From Candidatus Bathyarchaeota archaeon (lineage in GTDB: Archaea > Thermoproteota > Bathyarchaeia > Bathyarchaeales > Bathycorpusculaceae): a DNA stretch of 64,000 nucleotides. Position 1 is the stretch's first letter. Each line of letters opens with the position of its first letter. This document shows positions 1-6,937 of the stretch, piece after piece. The stretch lies in assembly GCA_023488905.1 (NCBI GenBank), contig JAMDCQ010000013.1:1-64000 (forward strand), in the 5' to 3' direction. A model generated the notes under the pieces. The model was not told the origin of the DNA and made no database searches. It saw nothing but the letters and a program-made list of their open reading frames with translations. A program made the position numbers and the translations under genes.

Positions 1-557
1 ATCTTCTTGTAGAACTCTGAATCTCCAGAAATGAAATCCCAGAATGATTGACCGCATTTCTTAATATAACTACCCTTGTTTTCGTTCAAGTCTCGACCGT
101 AACAGCAACCGTTTACACAAACGAGGCTTTCTTTGCCAATTATTCTTTTGGCTTTGTTAAAGTCATCCACCATTTTTTTGGTAGCTCTGCTATTACCCCA
201 ATGAGGCCCTGACTTTACTGATACAAGATAGCGCTTACCATTTTTCGTAAAGTCAAGATCTATGCCTTCGGCGGGGGTTTTGTTACCGTGGTAAACCTCA
301 TTACATACTACTTTAGCCAACCCTTCTAAAAAATTTCCGAACATCGTTTCTTCCTGAGAAGATAAATGGGCCTCCAAGAGTGTTTTTACGAAATCGCCGG
401 AGCTAACAATATTCTTGGCTTTAAAGAGGTACGGATTCTTTCTATTCATCAACTTCATAAGGTCAAGCTTTTTAATTGAATCAAGTTTGCTTTTATGAAA
501 CAAAGCGATGTTTATGTCAATATAGGTATGAGTATTCTGCGAGATTCCGTTTGTCAT
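1..557 (-). CDS. Type II restriction endonuclease, PmeII-like (partial, runs off the window start)
   Basis: The frame stays open from an ATG at 557 to the window edge, about 185 residues, so the C-terminus is missing. It resembles PmeII-type restriction enzymes. A PD-(D/E)XK core is visible as EGIDLDF followed by YLVSVKSGPHWGN, where the lysine of SVK would be catalytic. A conserved-looking VNGCCYG segment and CGQSFWDFISG follow. Its ATG overlaps the stop of the upstream methyltransferase in an ATGA arrangement, the classic coupling of a restriction-modification pair in which methylation is made first. The family assignment comes from recalled motif order; the recognition sequence cannot be read from the protein. 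Confidence 0.8.
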   Translation of the reverse strand, partial: MTNGISQNTHTYIDINIALFHKSKLDSIKKLDLMKLMNRKNPYLFKAKNIVSSGDFVKTLLEAHLSSQEETMFGNFLEGLAKVVCNEVYHGNKTPAEGIDLDFTKNGKRYLVSVKSGPHWGNSRATKKMVDDFNKAKRIIGKESLVCVNGCCYGRDLNENKGSYIKKCGQSFWDFISGDSEFYKK

Positions 558-1372
558 TCAAACACATCCAAAGTGCGATCAACTATGCCCAGCCTTTCTC
601 GTGCATCCTGGCAATAAGTTTTGTTAATATCTATGGCTATGAAATGGCGATCCAAGTTTTTTGCAGCCAATGCAGTTGTCCCCGAGCCCCCAAAGGGGTC
701 TAAGACAGCATCACCCTTTTGGGTGAACAATTTTATAAACCAAGTTGGCAAGTCTATGGGAAAAGTTGCACTATGGGCTTTATACGAACATTCAGTTGCC
801 ATATACAGAACATTTGTTGGATATACTTCATTTCGCCCCACCCAATTTACAATTTTTTTCCCGAAACCACTTTGGGTCTTAGACTCATCCCTAGTGAAGT
901 CGGTCGAACTTAAGTTTTTCAAACGCCTTTTAGACCAATCACCGACTGGAGTCATTACTTCTTCTTGAAACATATTGAATTCTTTTTTCTTATTAAACTG
1001 AAAGATAGGCTCCCAAGCATCTCTGAATCTATTTGGCCATTTGCCAGGATAACAATTTTTTTTATGCCATACGAATTCTTCTGTCCAAAGCCAACCTTGT
1101 TTTCTCATTTCCAAAATAAGATTCAATACAAAAGTATGTCTTTCACCGTTTGATACTCTTTCCTTAATATTGAGAATGAAAGTACCATCATCCTTCAGAA
1201 CCCTGAAGAATTCTTTACTTTTTGGCAGGAACCATTCGACGAATTTGTCGGGGTGGATGCCACCATATGTTTTCTTTCGCCTATCGGCATACGGTGGAGA
1301 AGTTACTATTAAGCTAAAATATTGAGATGGAAATTCCTTAAGTACTCGCTCGCAATCACCACAGAGTATCAC
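554..1372 (-). CDS. DNA methyltransferase of a type II R-M system (beta-class, N4-cytosine or N6-adenine)
   Basis: This 272-residue S-adenosylmethionine-dependent DNA methyltransferase carries catalytic motif IV (TSPPYADRR) near the N-terminus and the SAM-binding motif I (DPFGGSGTTALAA) near the C-terminus. This permuted beta-class order is typical of amino methyltransferases. TSPPY is common in N4-cytosine enzymes but does not exclude N6-adenine. The start is GTG at 1372; the same frame is closed by a stop about 45 bases upstream. Translation is coupled by a 4-base overlap to the nuclease, which it would protect the host against. The length is normal and there is no sign of decay. Confidence 0.9.
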   Translation of the reverse strand: MILCGDCERVLKEFPSQYFSLIVTSPPYADRRKKTYGGIHPDKFVEWFLPKSKEFFRVLKDDGTFILNIKERVSNGERHTFVLNLILEMRKQGWLWTEEFVWHKKNCYPGKWPNRFRDAWEPIFQFNKKKEFNMFQEEVMTPVGDWSKRRLKNLSSTDFTRDESKTQSGFGKKIVNWVGRNEVYPTNVLYMATECSYKAHSATFPIDLPTWFIKLFTQKGDAVLDPFGGSGTTALAAKNLDRHFIAIDINKTYCQDARERLGIVDRTLDVFE

Positions 1373-1424
1373 ATCAATTGGAGTTTTCCTCGTCCGCTAC
1401 CACCTCAAATATCAGGTTATATTG

Positions 1425-1455
1425 CATTTAAACCTCAAGGTTCCTTTATATGATT
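1425..1455 (-). promoter_or_regulatory. Candidate TATA elements upstream of the R-M pair
   Basis: Read on the minus strand, a CATATAAAGG stretch and a GGTTTAAATGC stretch lie 50-85 bases ahead of the methyltransferase start. Either could be an archaeal TATA box. No transcription factor site was recognised. Confidence 0.35.
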
Positions 1456-1575
1456 TATGTTTGAACCCATTGGTCTCTCTAACAGGTTCTCTATTCTTAT
1501 TTGTTATTAAAAAGACTCTCTCAATCAAATGGTTGAAGTAGTGGAGAGGTTAGTGAAACTAATTTAACGATCCAG

Positions 1576-1758
1576 TTGATTGTTGCGACGGTTGAGGTTC
1601 CGTTTGAAGCGTTGGTAAAGGAGTTGGGTGCTAAGCGGCATGTTGAGTTTATTGCTGAAATTCGTGAGTGTTATGGGGATTCGGTGGTTGAGCTTCGTGG
1701 AGCCACAGAAAAGTTGTCCATCGCGCAGATAGAGGCAGAAATCAAAAAAGCAAACTAA
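1576..1758 (+). CDS. Small hypothetical protein, 60 residues
   Basis: This open frame starts with TTG (MIVATVEVPFEALVKELG...) and ends with a lysine-rich helix. The predicted pattern is beta-strand then two helices (VEFIAEIRECYG, IAQIEAEIKK), with good archaeal codon use and no frame competitor. No clear Shine-Dalgarno is seen, so it may be leaderless or its start may differ. I do not recognise the family. It stands alone between the R-M promoter and a repeat-rich spacer. Confidence 0.45.
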   Translation: MIVATVEVPFEALVKELGAKRHVEFIAEIRECYGDSVVELRGATEKLSIAQIEAEIKKAN

Positions 1759-1784
1759 CCCCAGCTGCCTGTAGCCGCCTAAAC

Positions 1785-2275
1785 TTGAACTGCGTTTTAT
1801 AGGGATAGGGGTAGTAGCAGAAACGCTTCGATGCGGCTTTATATAAGGAAGGGGAGGTAGCGGCAGAGAGGTGGCGTGGTGATTGCTTTGTTGTGAAAGG
1901 CTTTTTCTTTATGGCTTTTTGAGTGTGAAAATTTTTTATTAGGCGCGGCGGCGTTGTGGTCTGTTGCGGGCGGAGAATCTTCGCGAATGGGCCATGCGAG
2001 TGCCCAATGCATTGCGCTGTTCATTGCTACTCAATGATTCTTGTGAATGCAAAAGCGGTCTCAACATGCCCCCACATTCACACCGCGGCGGCTTCAACAT
2101 GGAGCCATGTTGTTCTTGTGGAGAAAAACGCAAATGCCACACCGAAACAGAAGCAGAAACACATTGCAAACCCAAAAAGCAAAGCCATCCTCAAGCAGCC
2201 ATGTGGTGTGCCATAAACAGCCACACCCACATAAAGAAAGCAAACGATTTCACCCTTTAAATAAGGGGGGTCTAG
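1785..2275. repeat. Repeat-derived spacer without a convincing gene
   Basis: About 530 bases separate 1758 from the next gene. The part at 1790-1880 contains a (C/T)TTTATATAAGG-GGGGAGG motif that recurs near 15950 and, inverted, near 39050. The part at 2130-2190 (CAGAAGCAGAAAC, CCCAAAAAGCAAAGCC) resembles the interior of the dispersed elements seen at 21160-21190. Open frames across it show mutually overlapping, compositionally odd translations and I reject them as genes. Confidence 0.45.
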
Positions 2276-2286
2276 TCAAACTTTGC

Positions 2287-2517
2287 CTATTCGAGTTCAA
2301 GGCGTTTCTTAATCGTTTCCTGCTGCTGAGGCGAAAACACTTCTTCCTCGCAACTGGGACACCACAGCGCTTTAACGTCACGCAAAACGATGCCGTCCAC
2401 CTCAAAATCAAACTGCACCTCAACATATTCCACGCAGCAGGATGGACAAAGCAACGCACCGGCTTTGGTGGCGTTATTGGGTGAATTTTTTGCCAAGCTC
2501 TTCCGCCCACGCCTCAA
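2287..2517 (-). CDS. YgiT-like double-CxxC zinc-ribbon protein
   Basis: The conserved part (LLCPSCCVEYVEVQFDF then ALWCPSCEEEVF) has two CPSC knuckles that would bind one zinc, as in YgiT/MqsA-type zinc fingers. The C-terminus is a short charged helix, and no DNA-binding domain follows. The longest frame starts inside the upstream flavodoxin gene. An in-frame TTG at 2454, just after the flavodoxin stop, would start right at the first knuckle and gives about 55 residues, so the start is unsettled. It is the last gene of the zinc-ribbon/flavodoxin cluster. Confidence 0.6.
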   Translation of the reverse strand: MRRGRKSLAKNSPNNATKAGALLCPSCCVEYVEVQFDFEVDGIVLRDVKALWCPSCEEEVFSPQQQETIKKRLELE

Positions 2518-2947
2518 CCTTGCTTAGGTCTGTGTTGTCCAGCATGGTTTTGCCGAAGTATCGGATGCGTCCCCCGAAAGCCTCCGCGTCTACAACGCTA
2601 AGCTGGGGAAATTTAGTCAACGTTTTTTCGATGAATTGGGCTTTGGCGTTGTCATAGCTTCCTGGCGTACCTGCCCATGAACAACAAACAAAAAACGCCA
2701 CCCGTTTAGCGTTTAAGTCGTTTTTAAGCAATTTAAGGGCTCTGCCGTAGATTCTGCCGCCGCGGACGCCTGCGCCGACAACCACGTTGCGGTACAACGC
2801 TAAATCGGGTGCAGCATCTTTTTTGAGGTTAACCAAATCAACTTCCAAATGATGCTTCGAACAAAGAACACCGGCGATTTTCTTCGCGGCCTCTTCAGTG
2901 GCGCCCAATTTTGTCTCATAAGCAATTAACGTTCTGTTCTGTGCCAT
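2474..2947 (-). CDS. Flavodoxin-domain protein (HemG-like)
   Basis: The 157 residues begin TLIAYETKLGATEEAAKKIAGVL, matching the FMN phosphate-binding strand-loop-helix of flavodoxin_5/HemG-type proteins. VVVGAGVRGGRIYG and FFVCCSWAGTPGSY form the later flavin-contacting loops. The likely role is electron transfer or reduction of a quinone-like or porphyrinogen substrate in the cytoplasm; the exact partner is unknown. It lies directly downstream of a same-length paralogue broken by a TAG, so this copy may be the functional one. Confidence 0.85.
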   Translation of the reverse strand: MAQNRTLIAYETKLGATEEAAKKIAGVLCSKHHLEVDLVNLKKDAAPDLALYRNVVVGAGVRGGRIYGRALKLLKNDLNAKRVAFFVCCSWAGTPGSYDNAKAQFIEKTLTKFPQLSVVDAEAFGGRIRYFGKTMLDNTDLSKVEAWAEELGKKFTQ

Positions 2948-2988
2948 TCCCCGTCACTGCCAAACCAGATAGCGTTGAGGGTAATAAA

Positions 2989-3462
2989 TTACTGGGTGAA
3001 AAGTTTGCCCAGTTCCAAAGCCCATGCTTCAACTTTGGTTATGTCGAAGGTGTCTGTGACGGTTTTGCCTAGAATTTTGAATTTGCCGCCGAAAGCCTCT
3101 GTGGATACAGGCGAGATTTTGGGGTAGTTTGAGAGTGTGGCTTCGACGAATTTAGCTTTGGCATCTGCGTAACCTTTCGGGTCGCCGCCCTGTCCTGAAC
3201 AAGTAAAAAACGCTACCTGCTTACCCGAGTAATCGTTTTCGAGGCATTTGAGGGCTTTACTGTAGACTTTGCCCGCTCTTACTCCTCCGCCCACCACGAT
3301 GTTTCTGTATTGTGTACAATCAGAAACCTTCTATTTGCCTAAGTCAACTAAGTCAACGTCAAAATTATATTTGGAACGTAGGACTTCCGCTATTTTTTGT
3401 GCTGCTTGCTCTGTTGCGCCGCTTTTAGTTTCGTAGGCGACGAGGCATTTGTTTTGGCTCAT
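2989..3462 (-). pseudogene. Flavodoxin paralogue interrupted by one in-frame TAG
   Basis: Translating from ATG 3462, preceded by a good GGAGG Shine-Dalgarno, gives MSQNKCLVAYETKSGATEQ... to DLVDLGK, then TAG, then KVSDCTQYRNIVVGGGVRAGKVY... to the end. Read through, the length is 157 codons, identical to the intact paralogue at 2474-2947, and the two align through the stop with no insertion or deletion. The TAG replaces a residue aligned with Asp in the paralogue. The most economical reading is a recent nonsense mutation or a sequencing error. A separate downstream start at 3297 would give only a headless flavodoxin without the phosphate-binding loop. Confidence 0.75.
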
Positions 3463-3477
3463 TCAAAGTGCCTCCAA

Positions 3478-3822
3478 TTATGCTTCAGGTGTTATGCGTT
3501 TGCCGCAGCTATTGCAGAAAACAGCGCCCTCAACGTTTTGGGCTCCGCAGCTGGGGCAGACAACGGCTGCAGGGGTTGCTTGGGTTTCGGCAGGTTTATC
3601 TTTGATGCTTGCCCTCGCCCGCTTCAACGCCGCCTCGGTTTCTCTTGCGGCAATCGTGAACGCACGCTCAAGCTCCGTTCCCACCCTGTAGAATGCATCC
3701 TCCAACTCGCCAGAGGGGTACTTGACGTTTGAGGTTGTGCCTTTGGGGGTTTTGGTGCCGCATTTTGGGCAAAAGTTTGCTTCGTCAGCGACTGGTGCGC
3801 CGCAGTTAGAACAATAAACCAT
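3478..3822 (-). CDS. Double zinc-ribbon protein
   Basis: The 114 residues have one zinc ribbon at each end: CSNCGAPVADEANFCPKCG at the N-terminus and CPSCGAQNVEGAVFCNSCG at the C-terminus. A helical, charged linker of about 55 residues lies between them. Such proteins act as scaffolds or nucleic-acid or protein-binding adaptors; no enzymatic motif is present. It is the first gene of a minus-strand run with the two flavodoxins and the single zinc ribbon, with 15 bases to the next ATG, so it is probably co-transcribed. Confidence 0.75.
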   Translation of the reverse strand: MVYCSNCGAPVADEANFCPKCGTKTPKGTTSNVKYPSGELEDAFYRVGTELERAFTIAARETEAALKRARASIKDKPAETQATPAAVVCPSCGAQNVEGAVFCNSCGKRITPEA

Positions 3823-3865
3823 TAATTGTCACCAACAATTATGCATGAGGATAAGAATTTAAGCT

Positions 3866-4060
3866 TTACAAACAGCTTGTCAAGCATTTTTGGGTATAGT
3901 TGTTGCCGTGAATCCCTCTTCTCAACAGTAGCCCACAGGTTGCGTTAAGAGCGGTGCTTTGTTTTCTGCGTCTTGTTTGGGTTGTAGAATGGTTGTGAAC
4001 GCCCTCATTGCAGGTAAAACGCCACATCATCGAAAACCACGCGACGTCTCTGCCACTACA
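3866..4060. repeat. Degenerate copy of the dispersed hairpin element
   Basis: Around 3895-3935 the minus strand carries a GTTGAGAAGAGGGATTC-type loop followed by ACGGCAACAACTATA, matching the hairpin half of the dispersed element in inverted orientation. The remainder up to 4060 holds no gene. Confidence 0.5.
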
Positions 4061-4069
4061 CCCCTCCCT

Positions 4070-4258
4070 TATCAGTAGATCAAAAAATGGCTGTTCTGGT
4101 TGCGGAAAACTCCACAACCAGCCTGCAGTCGCCAAAGCCAACCAAACCCAAAAAGCAACCTGCAGCACAAGCGGCTGGTTGTTGTTGAAACAAAAGGGGT
4201 CACGGCAACAACAACTACAGAAAAAAAAACACAACACAAAAACTTTGACCTACTGATA
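4070..4258 (+). repeat. Dispersed element, copy A (terminal inverted repeats plus internal hairpin)
   Basis: The left end TATCAGTAGATCAAA and right end TTTGACCTACTGATA are inverted repeats, 14 of 15 bases. Inside, GGCTGGTTGTTGTTG and CAACAACAACTAC flank a loop with GGGGTC (4173-4218). The element is about 190 bp, has no coding capacity and sits between convergently isolated genes, like a MITE. Related copies are at 14.8, 21.0, 34.4, 41.1, 54.4, 60.3 and 63.8 kb. Confidence 0.85.
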
Positions 4259-4406
4259 TACAAAGGGCAGTTTTGTGCTGTTCCACCTGATTTTGGAGAT
4301 TGAACATATGATTGACAGAATCTAACATCCCAACGGTATATGCCTACTTGCGGTAATGGTTTTTATTCTGGCGCTCCATCAATAGCTTACAAGAGAGGAA
4401 CATTTG

Positions 4407-5582
4407 GTGAATGCGAAACCACTGGTCAGCATAATCAGCGCTGGCATGAGCAAATTTGGCAAACACGACGGCTTACTCACACGCGAACTATTCGCAATAG
4501 CCGCCGCCGAAGCCTTCAGCCGCTGCCCAAAACTGCAGCCCAAACAGGATATCAAAGCCATGTTCATCGGGCATATGGGCGAAGCTTATGAGCATCAAGG
4601 GCATACAGGCAGCACACTGGCGGATTGGGCTGGACTCGCAGGCATCCCCGCCACACGCACCGAAGCCGCATGCGGCAGCTCAGGAGTTGCCTTGCGCTCA
4701 GGCATTTATGCGGTTCTCTCAGGACTCGCTGACATGGTTATCGTAGGCGGAGTCGAAAAAATGACTCATCGCACAACCGCAGAAGTCACCGAGTACCTTG
4801 CGATGGCATCAGACTATCCGTTTGAGCAGTTCCACGGCATCACATTTCCAGGACTTTTCGCGTTAATGGCTAACGCGCACATGCACGCTTACGGCACCAC
4901 AGAAGAGCAAATCGGCATGGTGGCTGTTAAGAACCACTACCACGGCAGCCTCAACCCCAAGGCGCACATGCAAAAAGAAATCACCCTGCAAAACGTCATG
5001 GGTTCAAAGTATGTGGCGTGGCCGCTTAAACTCTACGACTGCTCCCTCATAACCGACGGCGCAAGCTGCATCATAATAACCAAACCTGAACTCGCCAAAA
5101 AATACACCGACCAACCCGTCCACATAGTCGGCACGGGGCAAGCAAGCGACACCATAGGGCTATACGAACGCAAAACCCTAACCTCACTCCAATCCACCAA
5201 ACTCGCCGCCAAGACCGCTTACGAGATGGCAGGGGTCACACCCGACCAAATCAACCTTGCTGAAGTGCATGACTGTTTCACGTTTGCTGAAATCATGCAT
5301 TACGAAGACCTCGGTTTCTGCAAAGAAGGCGAAGGCGGCAAACTGGTCGAGCGCGGTGAAACGCGCCTCGGCGGACATATACCCGTCAACACCAGCGGTG
5401 GCTTGAAATCCAAAGGGCACCCTGTCGGCGCAACAGGCACTGCGCAGGCTTATGAAATGTACCTCCAACTCACCGACCAAGCCGAAAAACGGCAAGTAAA
5501 AGACGCCCAAATCGGCTTAACACAGAACATTGGCGGTTCAGGCGCAACCGCAGCCGTCCACATCTACAGGAGAGACCAATAA
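4407..5582 (+). CDS. Thiolase family acetyl-CoA acyltransferase
   Basis: About 391 residues. The nucleophilic cysteine is in TEAACGSSGVALRSG, and the C-terminal catalytic histidine segment is KGHPVGATGTAQ. The size and the partner gene match archaeal SCP2-type thiolases, which condense or cleave acyl-CoA, for example two acetyl-CoA to acetoacetyl-CoA. The start is GTG 4407 (or TTG 4404) behind an AGAGGAA Shine-Dalgarno. The gene overlaps the DUF35 partner by one base. In archaea thiolase, DUF35 and HMG-CoA synthase form a complex for the mevalonate route, but HMG-CoA synthase is not next door here, so a beta-oxidation-like role also remains possible. Confidence 0.88.
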   Translation: MNAKPLVSIISAGMSKFGKHDGLLTRELFAIAAAEAFSRCPKLQPKQDIKAMFIGHMGEAYEHQGHTGSTLADWAGLAGIPATRTEAACGSSGVALRSGIYAVLSGLADMVIVGGVEKMTHRTTAEVTEYLAMASDYPFEQFHGITFPGLFALMANAHMHAYGTTEEQIGMVAVKNHYHGSLNPKAHMQKEITLQNVMGSKYVAWPLKLYDCSLITDGASCIIITKPELAKKYTDQPVHIVGTGQASDTIGLYERKTLTSLQSTKLAAKTAYEMAGVTPDQINLAEVHDCFTFAEIMHYEDLGFCKEGEGGKLVERGETRLGGHIPVNTSGGLKSKGHPVGATGTAQAYEMYLQLTDQAEKRQVKDAQIGLTQNIGGSGATAAVHIYRRDQ

Positions 5583-5980
5583 TGAGCACAGTCGAGCCTT
5601 TCACGATTGAGCAGTTCTACAAGTTCCTCCAGCAAGGCAAACTTATGGCTAGTAAATGCCAAAAATGCGGCAAAATCCACCTTCCGCCGCGTCCGCTCTG
5701 CGACAACTGCTACTCGCAGCAATTCAGCTGGATCCAAGTTTCAGGTAAAGGCAAACTCGTCACATACACAATCATCAACGTAGCCCCAGCGCAGTTCCAA
5801 GCACTCGCACCATACGCCGTCGGCATCGTTGAACTCGAAAACGGGCAGAAAATTCCAGGCATGATACAGGACATAGCGCGGGAGCAGCTTAAAATCGGTA
5901 TGGCGTTAACGCTGGATTTCGGCACTTGTAGTGCGCCTCAGCAGTGGCCCGCTTGGCCCCGATACTGCTTTAAGCCCTAA
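5582..5980 (+). CDS. Zn-ribbon/OB-fold (DUF35) thiolase partner
   Basis: The 132 residues contain a rubredoxin-like zinc ribbon (CQKCGKIHLPPRPLCDNC) followed by an OB fold beginning GKGKLVTYTIINVAPAQF. This is the DUF35 architecture. Known archaeal members bridge thiolase to a downstream HMG-CoA synthase and channel acetoacetyl-CoA. The one-base overlap with the thiolase gene makes co-translation near certain. No catalytic residues are expected. Confidence 0.9.
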   Translation: MSTVEPFTIEQFYKFLQQGKLMASKCQKCGKIHLPPRPLCDNCYSQQFSWIQVSGKGKLVTYTIINVAPAQFQALAPYAVGIVELENGQKIPGMIQDIAREQLKIGMALTLDFGTCSAPQQWPAWPRYCFKP

Positions 5981-5982
5981 TT

Positions 5983-5993
5983 TTTAAAAAACC
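5983..5993 (+). promoter_or_regulatory. TATA-like box ahead of the structured RNA
   Basis: TTTTTAAAAAA lies about 26-30 bases before the start of the paired region at 6014. This is the spacing expected between an archaeal TATA box and a transcription start. It falls right after the DUF35 stop codon. Confidence 0.45.
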
Positions 5994-6012
5994 ACATTTT
6001 CTTCTTTATAGA

Positions 6013-6104
6013 ATTGGTGAGGTTTCTCCACTTGGCAGCTGGAGAAAAACCCCAATTTCAGGAAGAGAGGAAAACCCCAGCCATCCTGCAGAGTCCTCAC
6101 CAAC
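6013..6104 (+). ncRNA. Candidate structured RNA, three paired regions
   Basis: Perfect pairing is visible: P1 TTGGTGAGG (6014-6022) with CCTCACCAA (6095-6103); P2 TTTCTCCA (6023-6030) with TGGAGAAA (6040-6047), stacked directly on P1; P3 CAGGA (6059-6063) with TCCTG (6084-6088). Two GGAAAACCCC-like segments occur in the junction and the P3 loop. With a TATA-like box in register, this looks like a small RNA or a riboswitch-like leader; the next gene (DUF1638) begins 94 bases later. I do not recognise the class. A processed tail structure of the thiolase mRNA is the alternative. Confidence 0.5.
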
Positions 6105-6197
6105 CAAGTAAATGCTAGCTTGCTTGATTTAAATTTTGGCTTTGCGTTTCAGAAAAGGCTATTTGCCCTACTGCTCATATGGTTTTAGCTGAAATTT

Positions 6198-6821
6198 ATG
6201 TCATCCCCGAAGGAGAAAATCTGTCTTTTATCCTGTAGCGTCCTAAAACGTGAGCTACAGCAGCTAGTCAAGGAAGGCAAACTGGACGCTGAACTTGTTT
6301 TTGTGAGTAAAAACTTCCATGTGGACTACGCAGCCCTTGAGAGTAATGTCCGCAAGATTTTGGAGCATACAAAGAAGCGGTTCAAGGGCAAAATCGTGTT
6401 GGTTTACGGCGACCTCTGTCTGGGGCAGGAGGGCGAAATGAAAAAGATAGCTCAAGAATATGGCGTTGCCAAAATAGACGCAGTTAACTGCATAGACTGT
6501 CAAATGGGCGGCAAAGGCAGATACCTCGAAGCTGACCCAAACCATAACTTGATGTTTATGGGGCCCGGCATGATCGAGTTCTTTGCGGACATGAAGGAGA
6601 ACCTCAAGCGGCAGGGGATGGATGACGCGGCGTTTGCGGGGATGTTTGGCGGAATCAAGGGCATAGTGCTGCTTGACACCTGTGGGGATGCGGATCGTTG
6701 TAAAGAGGCGCTTGCGAAGTCAGGTATGAATCTTGAGGTGCTTGAAACCCGCTGTGTCGGCGCCGAGGGGGTTTTGGCGGTGGTTATGAATGCAATTAAC
6801 AATGCTTCACGTATCAAGTAA
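6198..6821 (+). CDS. DUF1638 family protein
   Basis: The 207 residues start ICLLSCSVLKRELQQLV, the cysteine-bearing signature of DUF1638, and continue with VLVYGDLCLG and NCIDCQMGGKGRY, which include further conserved cysteines. DUF1638 proteins are found in anaerobic archaea and bacteria, often near corrinoid methyltransferase genes. Biochemical function is not established. The cysteine pattern could bind a metal or corrinoid, but that is inference. A GATTTAAATTTTGG stretch near 6127 could be its own TATA box, and no methyltransferase gene is nearby. Confidence 0.75.
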   Translation: MSSPKEKICLLSCSVLKRELQQLVKEGKLDAELVFVSKNFHVDYAALESNVRKILEHTKKRFKGKIVLVYGDLCLGQEGEMKKIAQEYGVAKIDAVNCIDCQMGGKGRYLEADPNHNLMFMGPGMIEFFADMKENLKRQGMDDAAFAGMFGGIKGIVLLDTCGDADRCKEALAKSGMNLEVLETRCVGAEGVLAVVMNAINNASRIK

Positions 6822-6937
6822 CATAATTCACGCGTTAAAGATGGCTATGTGATTGGTTGGAGTGTTTGGAAACTACCGCAAATATTAAAGAATGATACAG
6901 CCTATAAGCTAAGCTGAACTAGCGGGTGTGCTGTAGA

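Noticed and set aside
2989-3462. General reassignment of TAG to pyrrolysine
   Set aside because: TAG ends many intact genes here, e.g. EF-2 (62590), amt copy 2 (20903), NosD-like (25394), RidA (34286) and the surface protein (53524), so it is an ordinary stop; only local readthrough stays possible.
4008-4303. Several 60-120 codon frames across the repeat
   Set aside because: Repeated Gln/Asn/Thr-rich translations arise from CAACAACAAC repeats; they differ in frame from copy to copy.
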